The position numbers were made by a program, and so were the translations under genes. A DNA stretch of 44,206 nucleotides. Source: an uncultured Clostridium sp. Its GTDB lineage: Bacteria; Bacillota; Clostridia; TANB77; CAG-508. The stretch spans positions 1 through 44,206 of the forward strand of contig CAMMDS010000012.1 in NCBI GenBank assembly GCA_946495655.1, given 5' to 3'. Under the pieces are notes generated by a model. The model did no database searches. It saw nothing but the letters and a program-made list of their open reading frames with translations, and was not told the origin of the DNA. Below are positions 34,815-44,149 of this stretch, piece by piece. Position 1 is the first letter of the stretch. Each line of letters begins with the position of its first letter.

Positions 34815-35411
34815 TTAATTTTCAATTTCATTTGCTATTACGTTTGTTCCTACTAAGTCATCTGCTTTCATTACCACAAAAGGATCATCAAATTTTATTT
34901 TATTATCTTTAAATGCTTTATTTTCTTCTCCATCAATTAATATTTTAACACTATTTACTTCTGTAAGATTTGTCATTGTATTTACAATAGAATAAATTGT
35001 AGCACTTTCTTGTTCTTCACCACCACTATGATTATCTATAAACTCTGCTGATAAATCTATATAAAGAGTGTCTTCTTTTAATTCTATTTTATTTATTCTT
35101 GTTCCATCTGGTATAGTTTTAGATAAACTTGCATTTTGTGGACCCTCTATTAATAATTCCATTAATTTTCTATATGGATCTTCCACTAATTCTTTTACAT
35201 CGATTAGTCTTCCTTCCGGAACTAAACTCTTTGTATCTGTATTATAAAAATAAAGAGATACTATAGTTTGTCGCATTTGTTCTTCTGATATTTCCTCTTC
35301 TGGTATTATTTCATTTATCTGCTCTTCATTATCTTTAGTTAGAAAATACCATACTCCAATTCCAATTAAAATTATTAAAATAATAATTGAAAAAATCACT
35401 TTCTTTTTCAT
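34815..35411 (-). CDS. GerMN-domain protein (GerM-like, spore germination/sporulation)
   Basis: A 198-residue protein with an N-terminal anchor (residues about 5-23), a Glu-rich linker and one GerMN domain: VSLYFYNTDTKSLVPEGR, LMELLIEGPQ, TIPDGTRINKIELKEDTLYIDLS and TMTNLTEVNSVKILIDGE. GerM of B. subtilis has two such domains and takes part in spore engulfment and germination; single-domain members also include LpqB-like and lipoprotein forms. There is no lipobox cysteine, so it should be membrane anchored. AAAGGAGGAG precedes the ATG. Single gene. Confidence 0.85.
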   Translation of the reverse strand: MKKKVIFSIIILIILIGIGVWYFLTKDNEEQINEIIPEEEISEEQMRQTIVSLYFYNTDTKSLVPEGRLIDVKELVEDPYRKLMELLIEGPQNASLSKTIPDGTRINKIELKEDTLYIDLSAEFIDNHSGGEEQESATIYSIVNTMTNLTEVNSVKILIDGEENKAFKDNKIKFDDPFVVMKADDLVGTNVIANEIEN

Positions 35412-35511
35412 AAATATTCTCCTCCTTTTTTTGTTATTTCATAATTATTATAGACAAGTATTTTTTAGAACTTTTTTTGTCCAATTTTTAAACTATAAAT
35501 TTCCTACAAAT

Positions 35512-35518
35512 TTCGACA
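35512..35518 (-). promoter_or_regulatory. Possible Spo0A box upstream of gerM
   Basis: TGTCGAA on the minus strand, about 100 bases upstream of the gerM-like start, in the intergenic region shared with the large activase gene. A lone heptamer; chance is possible. Confidence 0.3.
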
Positions 35519-35594
35519 AATTAAGAAATATTTTTAATTTCAATTTTGTCCGCTTTCTTCTAAGTAAAAGCCACATTTTTCACATATTTTCCAT

Positions 35595-35623
35595 TTGACA
35601 AATAGCCTATTTCCGTATACAAT
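35595..35623 (+). promoter_or_regulatory. Sigma-A promoter of the large activase gene
   Basis: TTGACA (35595-35600), exactly 17 nt, TACAAT (35618-35623). RNA would start near 35630, giving a 65-70-nt leader before the ATG at 35698. Confidence 0.85.
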
Positions 35624-35697
35624 AAAGAATGTATTATTAGACTTATGCATATATTAAGGTAGACAACTTATAATGCATATCGAAAGGATGAATTTAA

Positions 35698-38600
35698 ATG
35701 AGTAATTTGTTACATGTAGGATTAGACGTAGGTTCTACAACTGTAAAAATAGTTGTAATGGACGACAAATTAAATACAATATATAGAGATTATCAAAGAC
35801 ATTATTCAGACACAAAAAATACTGTATGTAATGTTTTAGAAGGATTAGCAGAAAAGTATCCAGATTCAGAATTTACAATAGCTTTAACAGGTTCTGGTGC
35901 TATGTCTGCTGCTAAATTTTTGGACTTACCCTTCATTCAAGAAGTTGTGTCTTGTAAAAGAGCTGTAGAAAAATACATACCAAAAACAGACGTAGTTATA
36001 GAACTTGGTGGAGAAGATGCTAAAATAATATATTTTGATAAATCAATAGAACAACGTATGAATGGTTCTTGTGCAGGTGGTACAGGTGCATTTATAGACC
36101 AAATGGCATCACTACTAAACACAGATCCAACTGGGTTAAATGAACTTGCAAAAAATTATCAAACTATCTACCCTATTGCATCTCGTTGTGGTGTTTTTGC
36201 AAAAACAGACATTCAACCACTATTAAATGAAGGTGCAGCAAAAGAAGATATTGCAGTGTCTATTTTCCAAGCAGTTGTAAATCAAACAATATCGGGCCTT
36301 GCTTGTGGTAGACCAATTAGAGGAAATGTTGCATTTTTAGGAGGTCCACTTAACTATTTATCAGAATTAAGAAAAAGATTTATAGAAACTTTACAGCTAA
36401 CACCTGATGAAGTAATCGTTCCAGAAGAAGCACATCTACTTGTTGCAAAAGGTGCTGCTTTAGATTCAATAGAAGAAGCAAAACCAATTACAGTAGAAAA
36501 ATTAAGAAGCAAAATTGGAGTTTTAAGAGTATCTCATGATGATACCTCTAACCCACTTTCACCTTTATTCTCAATTGAAGCAGATTATGAAGAATTTAAA
36601 GCAAGACATGATAAAGATAAAGTAGAAAGAGCAGATTTAAAAACATTTGAAGGAGACTGCTTTGTAGGTATTGATGCAGGTTCTACAACAACAAAATTAA
36701 CATTAATTGATAATGAAGGAAGACTTCTATATTCACTTTATGGAAGTAATGAAGGAAATCCACTACAAAGTGTTATAAAAATGTTAAAACAATTATATGC
36801 AGAGCTTCCAGAAAAAGCTGTAATTAGATATAGTGGTGTTACTGGATATGGTGAAAAATTAATTCAAACTGCATTAAATGTAGATTTAAATGAAATAGAA
36901 ACCATTGCACATTATACAGCTGCTAAAAAGTTTATGCCAAATGTTACAAGTATAGTTGACATTGGTGGTCAAGATATGAAATACATAAAAATGAAAAATG
37001 GTGCAATAGATAACATTATGCTTAACGAAGCTTGTTCTTCTGGTTGTGGTTCATTTATTGAAACCTTTGCTAAAAGCTTAAATTTATCAATCGAAGAATT
37101 TGTAAAGGCTGCATTAGAAGCAAGAAGACCAGTTGACTTAGGTTCAAGATGTACTGTATTTATGAACTCAAAAATTAAACAAGCTCAAAAAGAAGGTTAT
37201 TCTGTAGGAGATATCTCAGCAGGACTTTCATATTCAGTAATTAAGAACGCAATTCAAAAAGTTATGAAAGTAAGAGATGTTAAAAAGCTTGGTGCACACA
37301 TAGTTGTACAAGGAGGAACTTTCTATAATGATGCTGTTTTAAGAGCATTTGAGTTAATAGTAGGTAGAGATGTTGTAAGACCTGATATAGCAGGACTTAT
37401 GGGTGCTTATGGTGTTGCATTACTTGCTAAAGAACAATATGAAGCAAATTTAGATATGGAATATAGAAGTCATTTAACTAAATTAGAAGATTTAGATAAA
37501 TTACAAATAGAAACATCACACGTACGTTGCAATGGTTGCGAAAACCACTGCTTACTTACAATAAATAAATTTAGCAATGGCGCAAGACATATTTCAGGTA
37601 ACCGTTGTGAAAAAGGTGCTGGAATTGTAGGAGAAAAAACAGAATTACCTAATTTGGTAAAATATAAATATGGAAGAATCTTTGGATATACTCCACTAGA
37701 AGAAAAAGATGCTCCACGAGGAACAATAGGAATACCAAGAGTTCTTAATATGTATGAAGATTATCCTTTCTGGTTTACATTTTTAACTAATTTAGGATTT
37801 AGAGTAATACTATCTGAAAAGAGTAACAGAAAAACATACGAAAAAGGTATGGAATCAATGCCATCAGAGTCTGTATGTTTCCCTGCTAAATTATCACATG
37901 GACATATTATAGGGCTAATAAATCATGGAATAAAAACAATATTCTACCCATGTATGCCATATTCAAGAAAAGAATATGAAAAAGCTGATAACCACTATAA
38001 CTGCCCTATCGTGATTTCATATTCAGAAGTATTAAAAAATAATGTTGAAGAAATAAAAGAAAAGAATATAAAATTCTTAAACCCATTCTTACCATTCGAC
38101 GCTAAGAATTTGGCAAAAACAATATTAGAATTACCTGAATTTAAAGAATATAACTTTACTAAGAAAGAATTGATTGAAGCTGCAGAAAAGGCTGAAGCTG
38201 AATATCAAAAATGTAAAGCAGATATTCAGAAAAAAGGTGAAGAAACAGTAGAATACATAGAAAAGAATAACTTAAAAGGAATTGTTCTAGCTGGACGTCC
38301 ATACCATGTAGACCCAGAAGTTAACCATGGTATAGACACACTAATTACAAGTTTAGGTTTATGCGTACTTACTGAAGATAGTATTTCAAACCAAACAGAA
38401 GTAAAAAGACCAATTAGAGTTGTTGACCAATGGGTATTCCATGCAAGACTTTATGCAGCAGCAGACTATGTTGGAAAACATGATAATTTAGAATTAGTAC
38501 AATTAAATTCATTTGGTTGTGGTGTAGACGCAGTTACAACAGACCAAGTAGAAGAAATATTAACAAGTTATGGAAAAATGTATACACTAATAAAAATAGA

Positions 38601-40032
38601 CGAAATAAATAACTTAGGTGCTGTACGTATTCGTATTCGTTCTCTACTTGCTAGTATGAATAAACGTTTAGCAAATAAAGAAGAATTAAAAGGTGATGGA
38701 AATTACGAAGTAAATAAAAAGATATTTACAAAAGATATGAAGGATGATTATACAATATTAATCCCTCAAATGGCACCAATTCATTTTGAATTACTAGAGG
38801 CAGCAGTTCGTCAATCTGGATATAAAGTAGAATTATTACGTGATTGTACAGACCATACAGTAGAAACAGGACTAAAATATGTAAATAATGATGCTTGCTA
38901 CCCATCAATATTAGTTACAGGACAAATGATTGAAGCATTGCAATCAGGGAAATATGATTTAAATAAAACAGCTTTAATTATGTCTCAAACAGGTGGTGGA
39001 TGTAGAGCAACAAACTACATAGGATTTATTCGTAAAGCATTAAAAGATGCAGGCTTTGAGAATATACCAGTAATTTCATTTAATGTTGTTGGAATGGAAA
39101 AAATGCCAGGATTTAAAATTACTTTACCTTTAATTGAAAGACTATTAAAAATGGTAGTGTATGCAGATTTATTACAAAAAATGCTTACAAAAAATAGAGC
39201 TTATGAAGTAAATAAAGGCGAAACACAAAAACTATTTGATGAATGGATGGAAAAATGTAAGAAACTACTTGAAAAATCTACAATGAAAGAATTTAAACAA
39301 AGCATTTATGATATGGTAGACGACTTTGAAAAAATTGAACTTGATACATCTGTAGAAAAACCAAAAGTAGGTATCGTTGGTGAAGTATTAATTAAATACC
39401 ACCCATTTGGAAATAACTTTATTGCAAATAAATTAGAAGAAGAAGGCGCTGAAGTAGTACTACCAGACTTTATGGGATTTATTAAATTTATTGCAACACA
39501 TAAAATTACATTTAATCAATTAATAAAAACAGATAAAATTAAAGCAAAATTGTTTAAAACTGCAATAAAACTAATAGACATATTAGAAAAAGATTCTAAA
39601 ATAGCACTAGAAAATTCTAAAAAAGGATACTTACCACCAGCAGATATTTGGGAATTAGAAGATAAAGTAAAAGATATTTTATCAATAGGAAATCAAACAG
39701 GTGAAGGATGGTTCCTAACAGCTGAAATGATAGAGTACATAGAAAACGGAATACCAAATATAGCTTGTGTACAACCATTTGCATGTTTACCAAACCATGT
39801 TGTTGGAAAGGGTGTTATTAAAACAATAAGAAGCAAATTCCCTGAAGCAAATATATCTGCAATAGATTATGATCCAGGTGCTAGTGAAGCAAATCAAACA
39901 AATAGAATAAAATTACTTATGACTGTTGCTAAAGATAACTTAAAGAAACGTGAGCAAGAAAGAAAAGCAGTAGAAAAAGAAAATGCAGATAAAAAGTCTA
40001 ACCAAGAAATAAAGGAAAAAATAAATAATTAA
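35698..40032 (+). CDS. 2-hydroxyacyl-CoA dehydratase activase-type fusion protein
   Basis: A 1444-residue protein with two BadF/BcrA-type ASKHA ATPase domains in tandem (GLDVGSTTVKIVV near residue 8 and GIDAGSTTTKLTLI near 324). Each has the Cys pair that together hold a [4Fe-4S] cluster: Cys125 and Cys164 in the first, Cys446/450 and Cys485 in the second. A CxxCxxxC group follows (611-618), then a DUF2229 domain (about 660-880) and a dehydratase-subunit-like region to the end. Activases of this class use ATP to push an electron into 2-hydroxyacyl-CoA dehydratases. No separate dehydratase subunits are nearby, so the substrate is unknown. AAAGGATG precedes the ATG; a consensus promoter and a strong terminator frame it. 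Confidence 0.88.
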   Translation: MSNLLHVGLDVGSTTVKIVVMDDKLNTIYRDYQRHYSDTKNTVCNVLEGLAEKYPDSEFTIALTGSGAMSAAKFLDLPFIQEVVSCKRAVEKYIPKTDVVIELGGEDAKIIYFDKSIEQRMNGSCAGGTGAFIDQMASLLNTDPTGLNELAKNYQTIYPIASRCGVFAKTDIQPLLNEGAAKEDIAVSIFQAVVNQTISGLACGRPIRGNVAFLGGPLNYLSELRKRFIETLQLTPDEVIVPEEAHLLVAKGAALDSIEEAKPITVEKLRSKIGVLRVSHDDTSNPLSPLFSIEADYEEFKARHDKDKVERADLKTFEGDCFVGIDAGSTTTKLTLIDNEGRLLYSLYGSNEGNPLQSVIKMLKQLYAELPEKAVIRYSGVTGYGEKLIQTALNVDLNEIETIAHYTAAKKFMPNVTSIVDIGGQDMKYIKMKNGAIDNIMLNEACSSGCGSFIETFAKSLNLSIEEFVKAALEARRPVDLGSRCTVFMNSKIKQAQKEGYSVGDISAGLSYSVIKNAIQKVMKVRDVKKLGAHIVVQGGTFYNDAVLRAFELIVGRDVVRPDIAGLMGAYGVALLAKEQYEANLDMEYRSHLTKLEDLDKLQIETSHVRCNGCENHCLLTINKFSNGARHISGNRCEKGAGIVGEKTELPNLVKYKYGRIFGYTPLEEKDAPRGTIGIPRVLNMYEDYPFWFTFLTNLGFRVILSEKSNRKTYEKGMESMPSESVCFPAKLSHGHIIGLINHGIKTIFYPCMPYSRKEYEKADNHYNCPIVISYSEVLKNNVEEIKEKNIKFLNPFLPFDAKNLAKTILELPEFKEYNFTKKELIEAAEKAEAEYQKCKADIQKKGEETVEYIEKNNLKGIVLAGRPYHVDPEVNHGIDTLITSLGLCVLTEDSISNQTEVKRPIRVVDQWVFHARLYAAADYVGKHDNLELVQLNSFGCGVDAVTTDQVEEILTSYGKMYTLIKIDEINNLGAVRIRIRSLLASMNKRLANKEELKGDGNYEVNKKIFTKDMKDDYTILIPQMAPIHFELLEAAVRQSGYKVELLRDCTDHTVETGLKYVNNDACYPSILVTGQMIEALQSGKYDLNKTALIMSQTGGGCRATNYIGFIRKALKDAGFENIPVISFNVVGMEKMPGFKITLPLIERLLKMVVYADLLQKMLTKNRAYEVNKGETQKLFDEWMEKCKKLLEKSTMKEFKQSIYDMVDDFEKIELDTSVEKPKVGIVGEVLIKYHPFGNNFIANKLEEEGAEVVLPDFMGFIKFIATHKITFNQLIKTDKIKAKLFKTAIKLIDILEKDSKIALENSKKGYLPPADIWELEDKVKDILSIGNQTGEGWFLTAEMIEYIENGIPNIACVQPFACLPNHVVGKGVIKTIRSKFPEANISAIDYDPGASEANQTNRIKLLMTVAKDNLKKREQERKAVEKENADKKSNQEIKEKINN

Positions 40033-40036
40033 TTTA

Positions 40037-40079
40037 TATAAAAGAGTACTAATAAAATTAATTTTAGTACTCTTTTATA
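40037..40079 (+). terminator. Terminator of the activase gene
   Basis: A 16-bp perfect stem (TATAAAAGAGTACTAA and its complement) with an 11-nt loop; the right arm holds CTTTT and a T-rich tail follows. Confidence 0.85.
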
Positions 40080-41184
40080 TTTGACATATTTATTATTTAA
40101 TAATATTAATTTTTTATTTTTTTTAATATTTATAAAAATTTTTTATTTATTAATTTATTTTTTTATAATAAAATTATATCTCATTATTAACTAAAATTTT
40201 TTTATTATTAATTAATTTATTTTCTTAATAATTTAATTTTTTATTTATTTATTAATTTATTTTATTAAATTATTTATTAATTATTTTATTTATAATTTTT
40301 TAATTTTCAATTTATTAAATAATTATATTTTCCAATTTTACTTTTTTATGTTATTTCACCATTTTAATCTAAAACTTATTCTAATCTTCTTTTATTTCTG
40401 TCTTTTAGACAATCATCATATTTTTACCTCTTTATACAAGTCTAATCGTTAACCAATAGCAAAAAAATTTGGATTCGTTTTTTGCGTTATGTTTACTTTT
40501 TTTGCTAAAATATAATAATAATATACGAAATCACAAATCTCGCTAGTCCGTTATGATTTTATCTTGAGTTTTTTAATTTTACTTAAAAACTTTTAGTGTT
40601 AAAAGAATTGTTTAGTTTACTCTTAATTATTCTCTTTTTCCTTTTTACATTTATATAATTACACTAAATATTTTTTGTTGTCTTTTTAACAAAATATTTT
40701 AAGTTTATTTTTTATTTTTTACTTTTATCATTTAATTTTTACTTTAATTTTTTACTGTCAATTTTTTGACACAATTTACATTTTAATTAAATAATAAATT
40801 TTTTGTTTATGAAAAAATTCATTATTTTTTATTGTAGTATAAATTTTTTCAATATGTTTTTTGTTTTATTTTTTTATCTTATTTTAAAAAATAATTTTAT
40901 TTATCATATATTTTTTTATAATAAATTATTTTTTTATTTATTTTTATTTTTTTTTATTTTTTTTCTTATAAAAATCTTTTTAATAATTTTCTATTTATTT
41001 TTTAATTATAATTTATTTTATATACTAATAATTTATTTTTTATATTTTATATTTTATATCAATTGTTTATTATATACATTTTTTATTTTTTATAATTATT
41101 TTGACTTTTCTTCTTAATGTTTATTTTTGTCTAATGGACAAATTGATATTTTTACTTTAATTTTGTATTTTTGCAATTTCTAGA

Positions 41185-41220
41185 TTAAACATTGATATTA
41201 AATATCAATGTTTAGTTTTT
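41185..41220 (+). terminator. Palindromic terminator in the AT-rich region
   Basis: TAAACATTGATATT and its complement separated by one base, followed by AGTTTTTTTAG. In the plus direction it has the form of an intrinsic terminator, yet no gene ends just before it. Confidence 0.6.
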
Positions 41221-41309
41221 TTAGATTTATGTTTACCATCTTTGCCTAATCCGCTTGTTCTTTTATATACTTCTAAAATTCACTGTTCCGATGTCTTTAG
41301 CATTTTCAT
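41205..41309 (-). pseudogene. Possible remnant of a small basic protein gene
   Basis: The minus strand reads MKMLKTSEQ, a TGA stop (41282-41280), then ILEVYKRTSGLGKDGKHKSK in the same frame and ending KTKH. The second part has the mixed composition of real protein and ends at the palindrome. A start has no clear ribosome binding site. It may be a decayed gene with a stop mutation or chance; recoding of UGA is unlikely here. Confidence 0.25.
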
Positions 41310-41399
41310 ATTAAAGATTCTAACTCATTTTTTGTTGATTTTAAAATCAAATTTAGTTTACACTAAATTATTTAGTATTTTTTTATCTTACTCTTTATT

Positions 41400-41439
41400 A
41401 CTATAAAAAAATATTTCACATATTTTTTTATAGTCTTTT
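41400..41439 (+). terminator. Second hairpin terminator in the AT-rich region
   Basis: A 15-bp perfect stem (ACTATAAAAAAATAT with its complement, loop TTCAC), followed by CTTTTT on the plus strand. Again no recognised gene lies just upstream. Confidence 0.6.
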
Positions 41440-41763
41440 TGACAATTTTGCAGTTAGATTTTTTATTCTTATACTAATCTTTTTCTCATTTATTTTATCT
41501 GTATTTTTTATATTTTTTTAATGATAAAACCATATCTTATTATTAACTAAATTATTATTTTTTATTATTAATTAATTTATTTTTTTATTTGATTATTAAT
41601 TTATTTTAATAATTTTAATTTATTAATTTTTATTTATTAATTTTTATTTTTTTCTGATTTATTTTATTAAATTGTTTTTTTATTAATTTTAGATTATTTT
41701 TTTACTACATTTATTTTTTTTTCTTTATTTTCTACTTTAAGCAGTTTTTTTATCAATATTATT

Positions 41764-42621
41764 TTATATAAAATAATTTATTTTTTTTAAGAATTTTTTT
41801 GTTTGATAATATCCTTGTCTATATAAGTAATTTATCTCTGTAGAATCTAATAAAGAAACTTCTTTAGTTTTTATTTTTAATACATAGTCTGTTCCGACTA
41901 GCTCATAATTTGATAATTCTCTACCCATTAAATTAATTGCTCCAGAAATAGCATCTATGATATTTTTATCTTTTTTATCTTTTTTTTCTTCTTCAAATGT
42001 TATACACATAACTTTATCAATTCCCATATTTTTAATTTCTTTCCATGGAATATTCTCTCTTACTCCTCCATCAATTAACATATCATCTCCTATTTTACAT
42101 GGACAAAATACCCCAGGGAAGCTACAACTAGCTCTTACAGCTTTTCCTATTTCGATATTTTTAATATGTATCATATCATCTGAATATCTATAATCATTTT
42201 TTATTGATTCAAAAAAATAGACTTTTCCAGTATTTAATGAAACACTCGCAATTAATATGTTTTTTTCTATATCATTTATATTTATAATATTTTTTTGTTT
42301 ACAATATTTATTAATTATTTTTTCTATTATTTCTCCTGTATTAAATCCCTCTATTATAAATTTATGCTTTATAAATATATTTTTTATAATATTCAATATA
42401 TTTTTTAAATCTATATATTTAATTTTTTTTGCATTTTCTTCAAATATTTCTTTTATTTCATCACTAGAATATCCAGCAGCATACAATGTAGCTACTATGC
42501 TACCCGATGATGTTCCAGAAATACAATCTACTTTTATCTTCTCTTCTTCTAAAGCCTTTATTGCACCAATATGTGCAGCACCTTTTACTCCTCCACCAGC
42601 CAAACATAATCCGAATTTCAT
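41764..42621 (-). CDS. Patatin-like phospholipase (RssA/YlbK type)
   Basis: A 285-residue serine lipase-fold protein. The oxyanion loop AGGGVKGAAHIG is at 8-19, the nucleophile motif GTSSG at 36-40 (Ser38) and the catalytic Asp at 184 in LIDGGVREN. This is the complete Ser-Asp dyad of patatin-like phospholipases, which cut acyl chains from lipids. No signal peptide or membrane helix, so it is likely cytoplasmic. The length matches bacterial RssA/YlbK. AGGTGATAGT precedes the ATG. It is divergent from the kinase-like gene, and its physiological substrate is unknown. Confidence 0.92.
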   Translation of the reverse strand: MKFGLCLAGGGVKGAAHIGAIKALEEEKIKVDCISGTSSGSIVATLYAAGYSSDEIKEIFEENAKKIKYIDLKNILNIIKNIFIKHKFIIEGFNTGEIIEKIINKYCKQKNIININDIEKNILIASVSLNTGKVYFFESIKNDYRYSDDMIHIKNIEIGKAVRASCSFPGVFCPCKIGDDMLIDGGVRENIPWKEIKNMGIDKVMCITFEEEKKDKKDKNIIDAISGAINLMGRELSNYELVGTDYVLKIKTKEVSLLDSTEINYLYRQGYYQTKKFLKKINYFI

Positions 42622-42733
42622 ACTATCACCTATATTATTTTATTTTTATTATTAATATATATTCTTAGAAAACTTGTATTTTTTTTATTTTCACGATATA
42701 ATAAGCATTACAAATTATATAAGGAGGTTTTTT

Positions 42734-43288
42734 ATGCTACTTGCATTAGCAGGAGTTACTGGAGTAGGAAAATCATACTTTAAAGATAGAATAGTTGAAA
42801 AATTAAATTTTGAAAAAATTAAAATAATTACTACTCGAGAAATACGAATTGGAGAAAAAAATAATGAAGATAAAATTTTTGTAACTCAAGAAGAATTACA
42901 AAAATTGAAAGATTCGAATACCATTGCTTATGATTTTAATTTACTTGGAAATAACTATGCTTATTCAAAGGAAGCTCTTTTTTCAGATAGAAACACTGTA
43001 TTTGAATTGCATTACAGTACAATATCAGATTTAAAAAAAATATGCCCAAATATGATTGCAATCTATATTCTTCCAACCAATATTGAAATGGCTAAAGAAC
43101 AAACAAAAAGAAGGCATCTAGATAAAGAAGTTGAAAAAAATCGCCTTCTAGAAATAGATGAACACTATAGAAATATACTTTCGAATGATAATCTAAGGAA
43201 GAAATTTGATTACATTATATATAATAACTATGATAAAGAATCTGAAAACAGAATTATCGAATTAGTAAAAAATTTATTAAATAAATAG
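42734..43288 (+). CDS. Guanylate-kinase-like P-loop protein
   Basis: A 184-residue protein with the P-loop GVTGVGKS (7-14), then TTREIRIGEKNNEDKIFVTQEE, which corresponds to the GMP-binding stretch of guanylate kinases (TTRxxRxGE). FELHYSTISDLKKICPNMIAIYI and RRHLDKEVEKNRL follow, the latter a lid-like region. It is shorter and more divergent than true Gmk, and the phosphate-receiving signature is loose, so substrate is open. I take the ATG at 42734, where AAGGAGG is seven bases upstream, rather than a longer frame from 42674. The phosphotransferase-like gene follows 14 bases after, so they form a pair. Confidence 0.75.
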   Translation: MLLALAGVTGVGKSYFKDRIVEKLNFEKIKIITTREIRIGEKNNEDKIFVTQEELQKLKDSNTIAYDFNLLGNNYAYSKEALFSDRNTVFELHYSTISDLKKICPNMIAIYILPTNIEMAKEQTKRRHLDKEVEKNRLLEIDEHYRNILSNDNLRKKFDYIIYNNYDKESENRIIELVKNLLNK

Positions 43289-43302
43289 GAGAATAAAAAT
43301 AT

Positions 43303-44134
43303 ATGATAAAAGATTATTTTTCATTAGATGAAAATTTTTCAGAAATTATAAAAAGATCGTTACCAAATAAAAAAATTATAAATATAAAACCAATCTCTAC
43401 AGGATGGACAAATATTGTTTTTGAAGTAAACACAGATTGTCGGAAATTATTTTTTTAGATTTCCTAGAGATAATTTTTGGATTAGAACAATTGTAAAAGA
43501 TTATGAATTTTCTAAATTTATTGATGGAAAAACCGACTTTCAAACAGTAAAACTAAATCTTCTGTATGATAATGGTAGACCTTTTAGTGTTCATAAAAAA
43601 ATCGAAGGTACTGTATTAGCAGATAAAATGAATGATTTATCTACAGAGGAAATTAAAACTATTGCTACTGAAATATCCAAATTTATGTATCAGTTACATC
43701 ACATTAATTTTCAAAATGAACAGATTTTTCAAACAAAAAATATCGGTTTGAATTTAACTGACTTTTTAAATGAATTACTTAATGTACACGTAAAAGAAGA
43801 AAATAAAGTTTTTTGGAAATATGATGAATTTAGGAAAAAGGATCATAATACTCTTGTTCATGGAGATTTAAATTCAAGTAATATATTACTTGATGAAAAT
43901 AATCATATTGCTGCTATTATTGATTTCGGATTTGGAGGTTTTGGAAATCCATATTTTGATATAGCTCGTATAATAGGAAGATGTCCTAATACATTTAAAG
44001 ATGAAATAATTTCAAGTTATGAAAATTTTTCTCATATAAAATTAGATAATAATATCATTGATGGTGAAATACAAATATGGAAAGACATAGACAATTCTTA
44101 CATAGATTATATGAAAGATATAGGAATTTATTAA
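43303..44134 (+). pseudogene. Aminoglycoside-phosphotransferase-family gene, frameshifted
   Basis: The APH fold phosphorylates small molecules such as sugars, choline or antibiotics. The first part (43303-43458) reads STGWTNIVFEVNTDCRKLFF, then stops. Reading on after removing one T from the run of seven at 43450-43456 gives FRFPRDNFWIRTIVKDYEF and then the rest of the domain, with the catalytic HGDLNSSNILLDE and the metal motif IDFGFGGFGNPYFD. So a single extra T breaks an otherwise intact gene of about 276 residues. The homopolymer makes a sequencing error or a reversible slippage site plausible. GGAG precedes the ATG. The substrate is unknown, and antibiotic resistance should not be assumed. 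Confidence 0.8.
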
Positions 44135-44149
44135 TTATCATTTTGTTTA

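Larger units (their letters stand above)
40080..41763. other. 1.7-kb AT-rich intergenic region
   Basis: Almost GC-free DNA between the activase gene and the patatin gene. No ORF here has both a ribosome binding site and normal composition; the longest (40803-41117) is a run of Phe, Ile, Leu and Tyr without a ribosome binding site. Some elements stand out. A promoter-like TTGACA-17-TATTAA lies at 40081-40109. A -10 TATAAT is at 40511, followed by a short GC island (40540-40550). Two hairpins with T-runs lie at 41185-41220 and 41400-41440, with a sequence island of normal complexity between them. What is transcribed is not clear. Confidence 0.6.

Noticed and set aside
40803-41117. A 104-codon plus-strand frame of Phe, Ile, Leu, Tyr and Asn
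   Set aside because: No ribosome binding site, one-sided composition dictated by T-rich DNA, and no domain; it looks like a chance frame.
41205-41309. UGA recoding (selenocysteine or tryptophan)
   Set aside because: UGA ends prfA and other genes, UGG is used for Trp throughout, and no selenocysteine insertion element is seen after this TGA.
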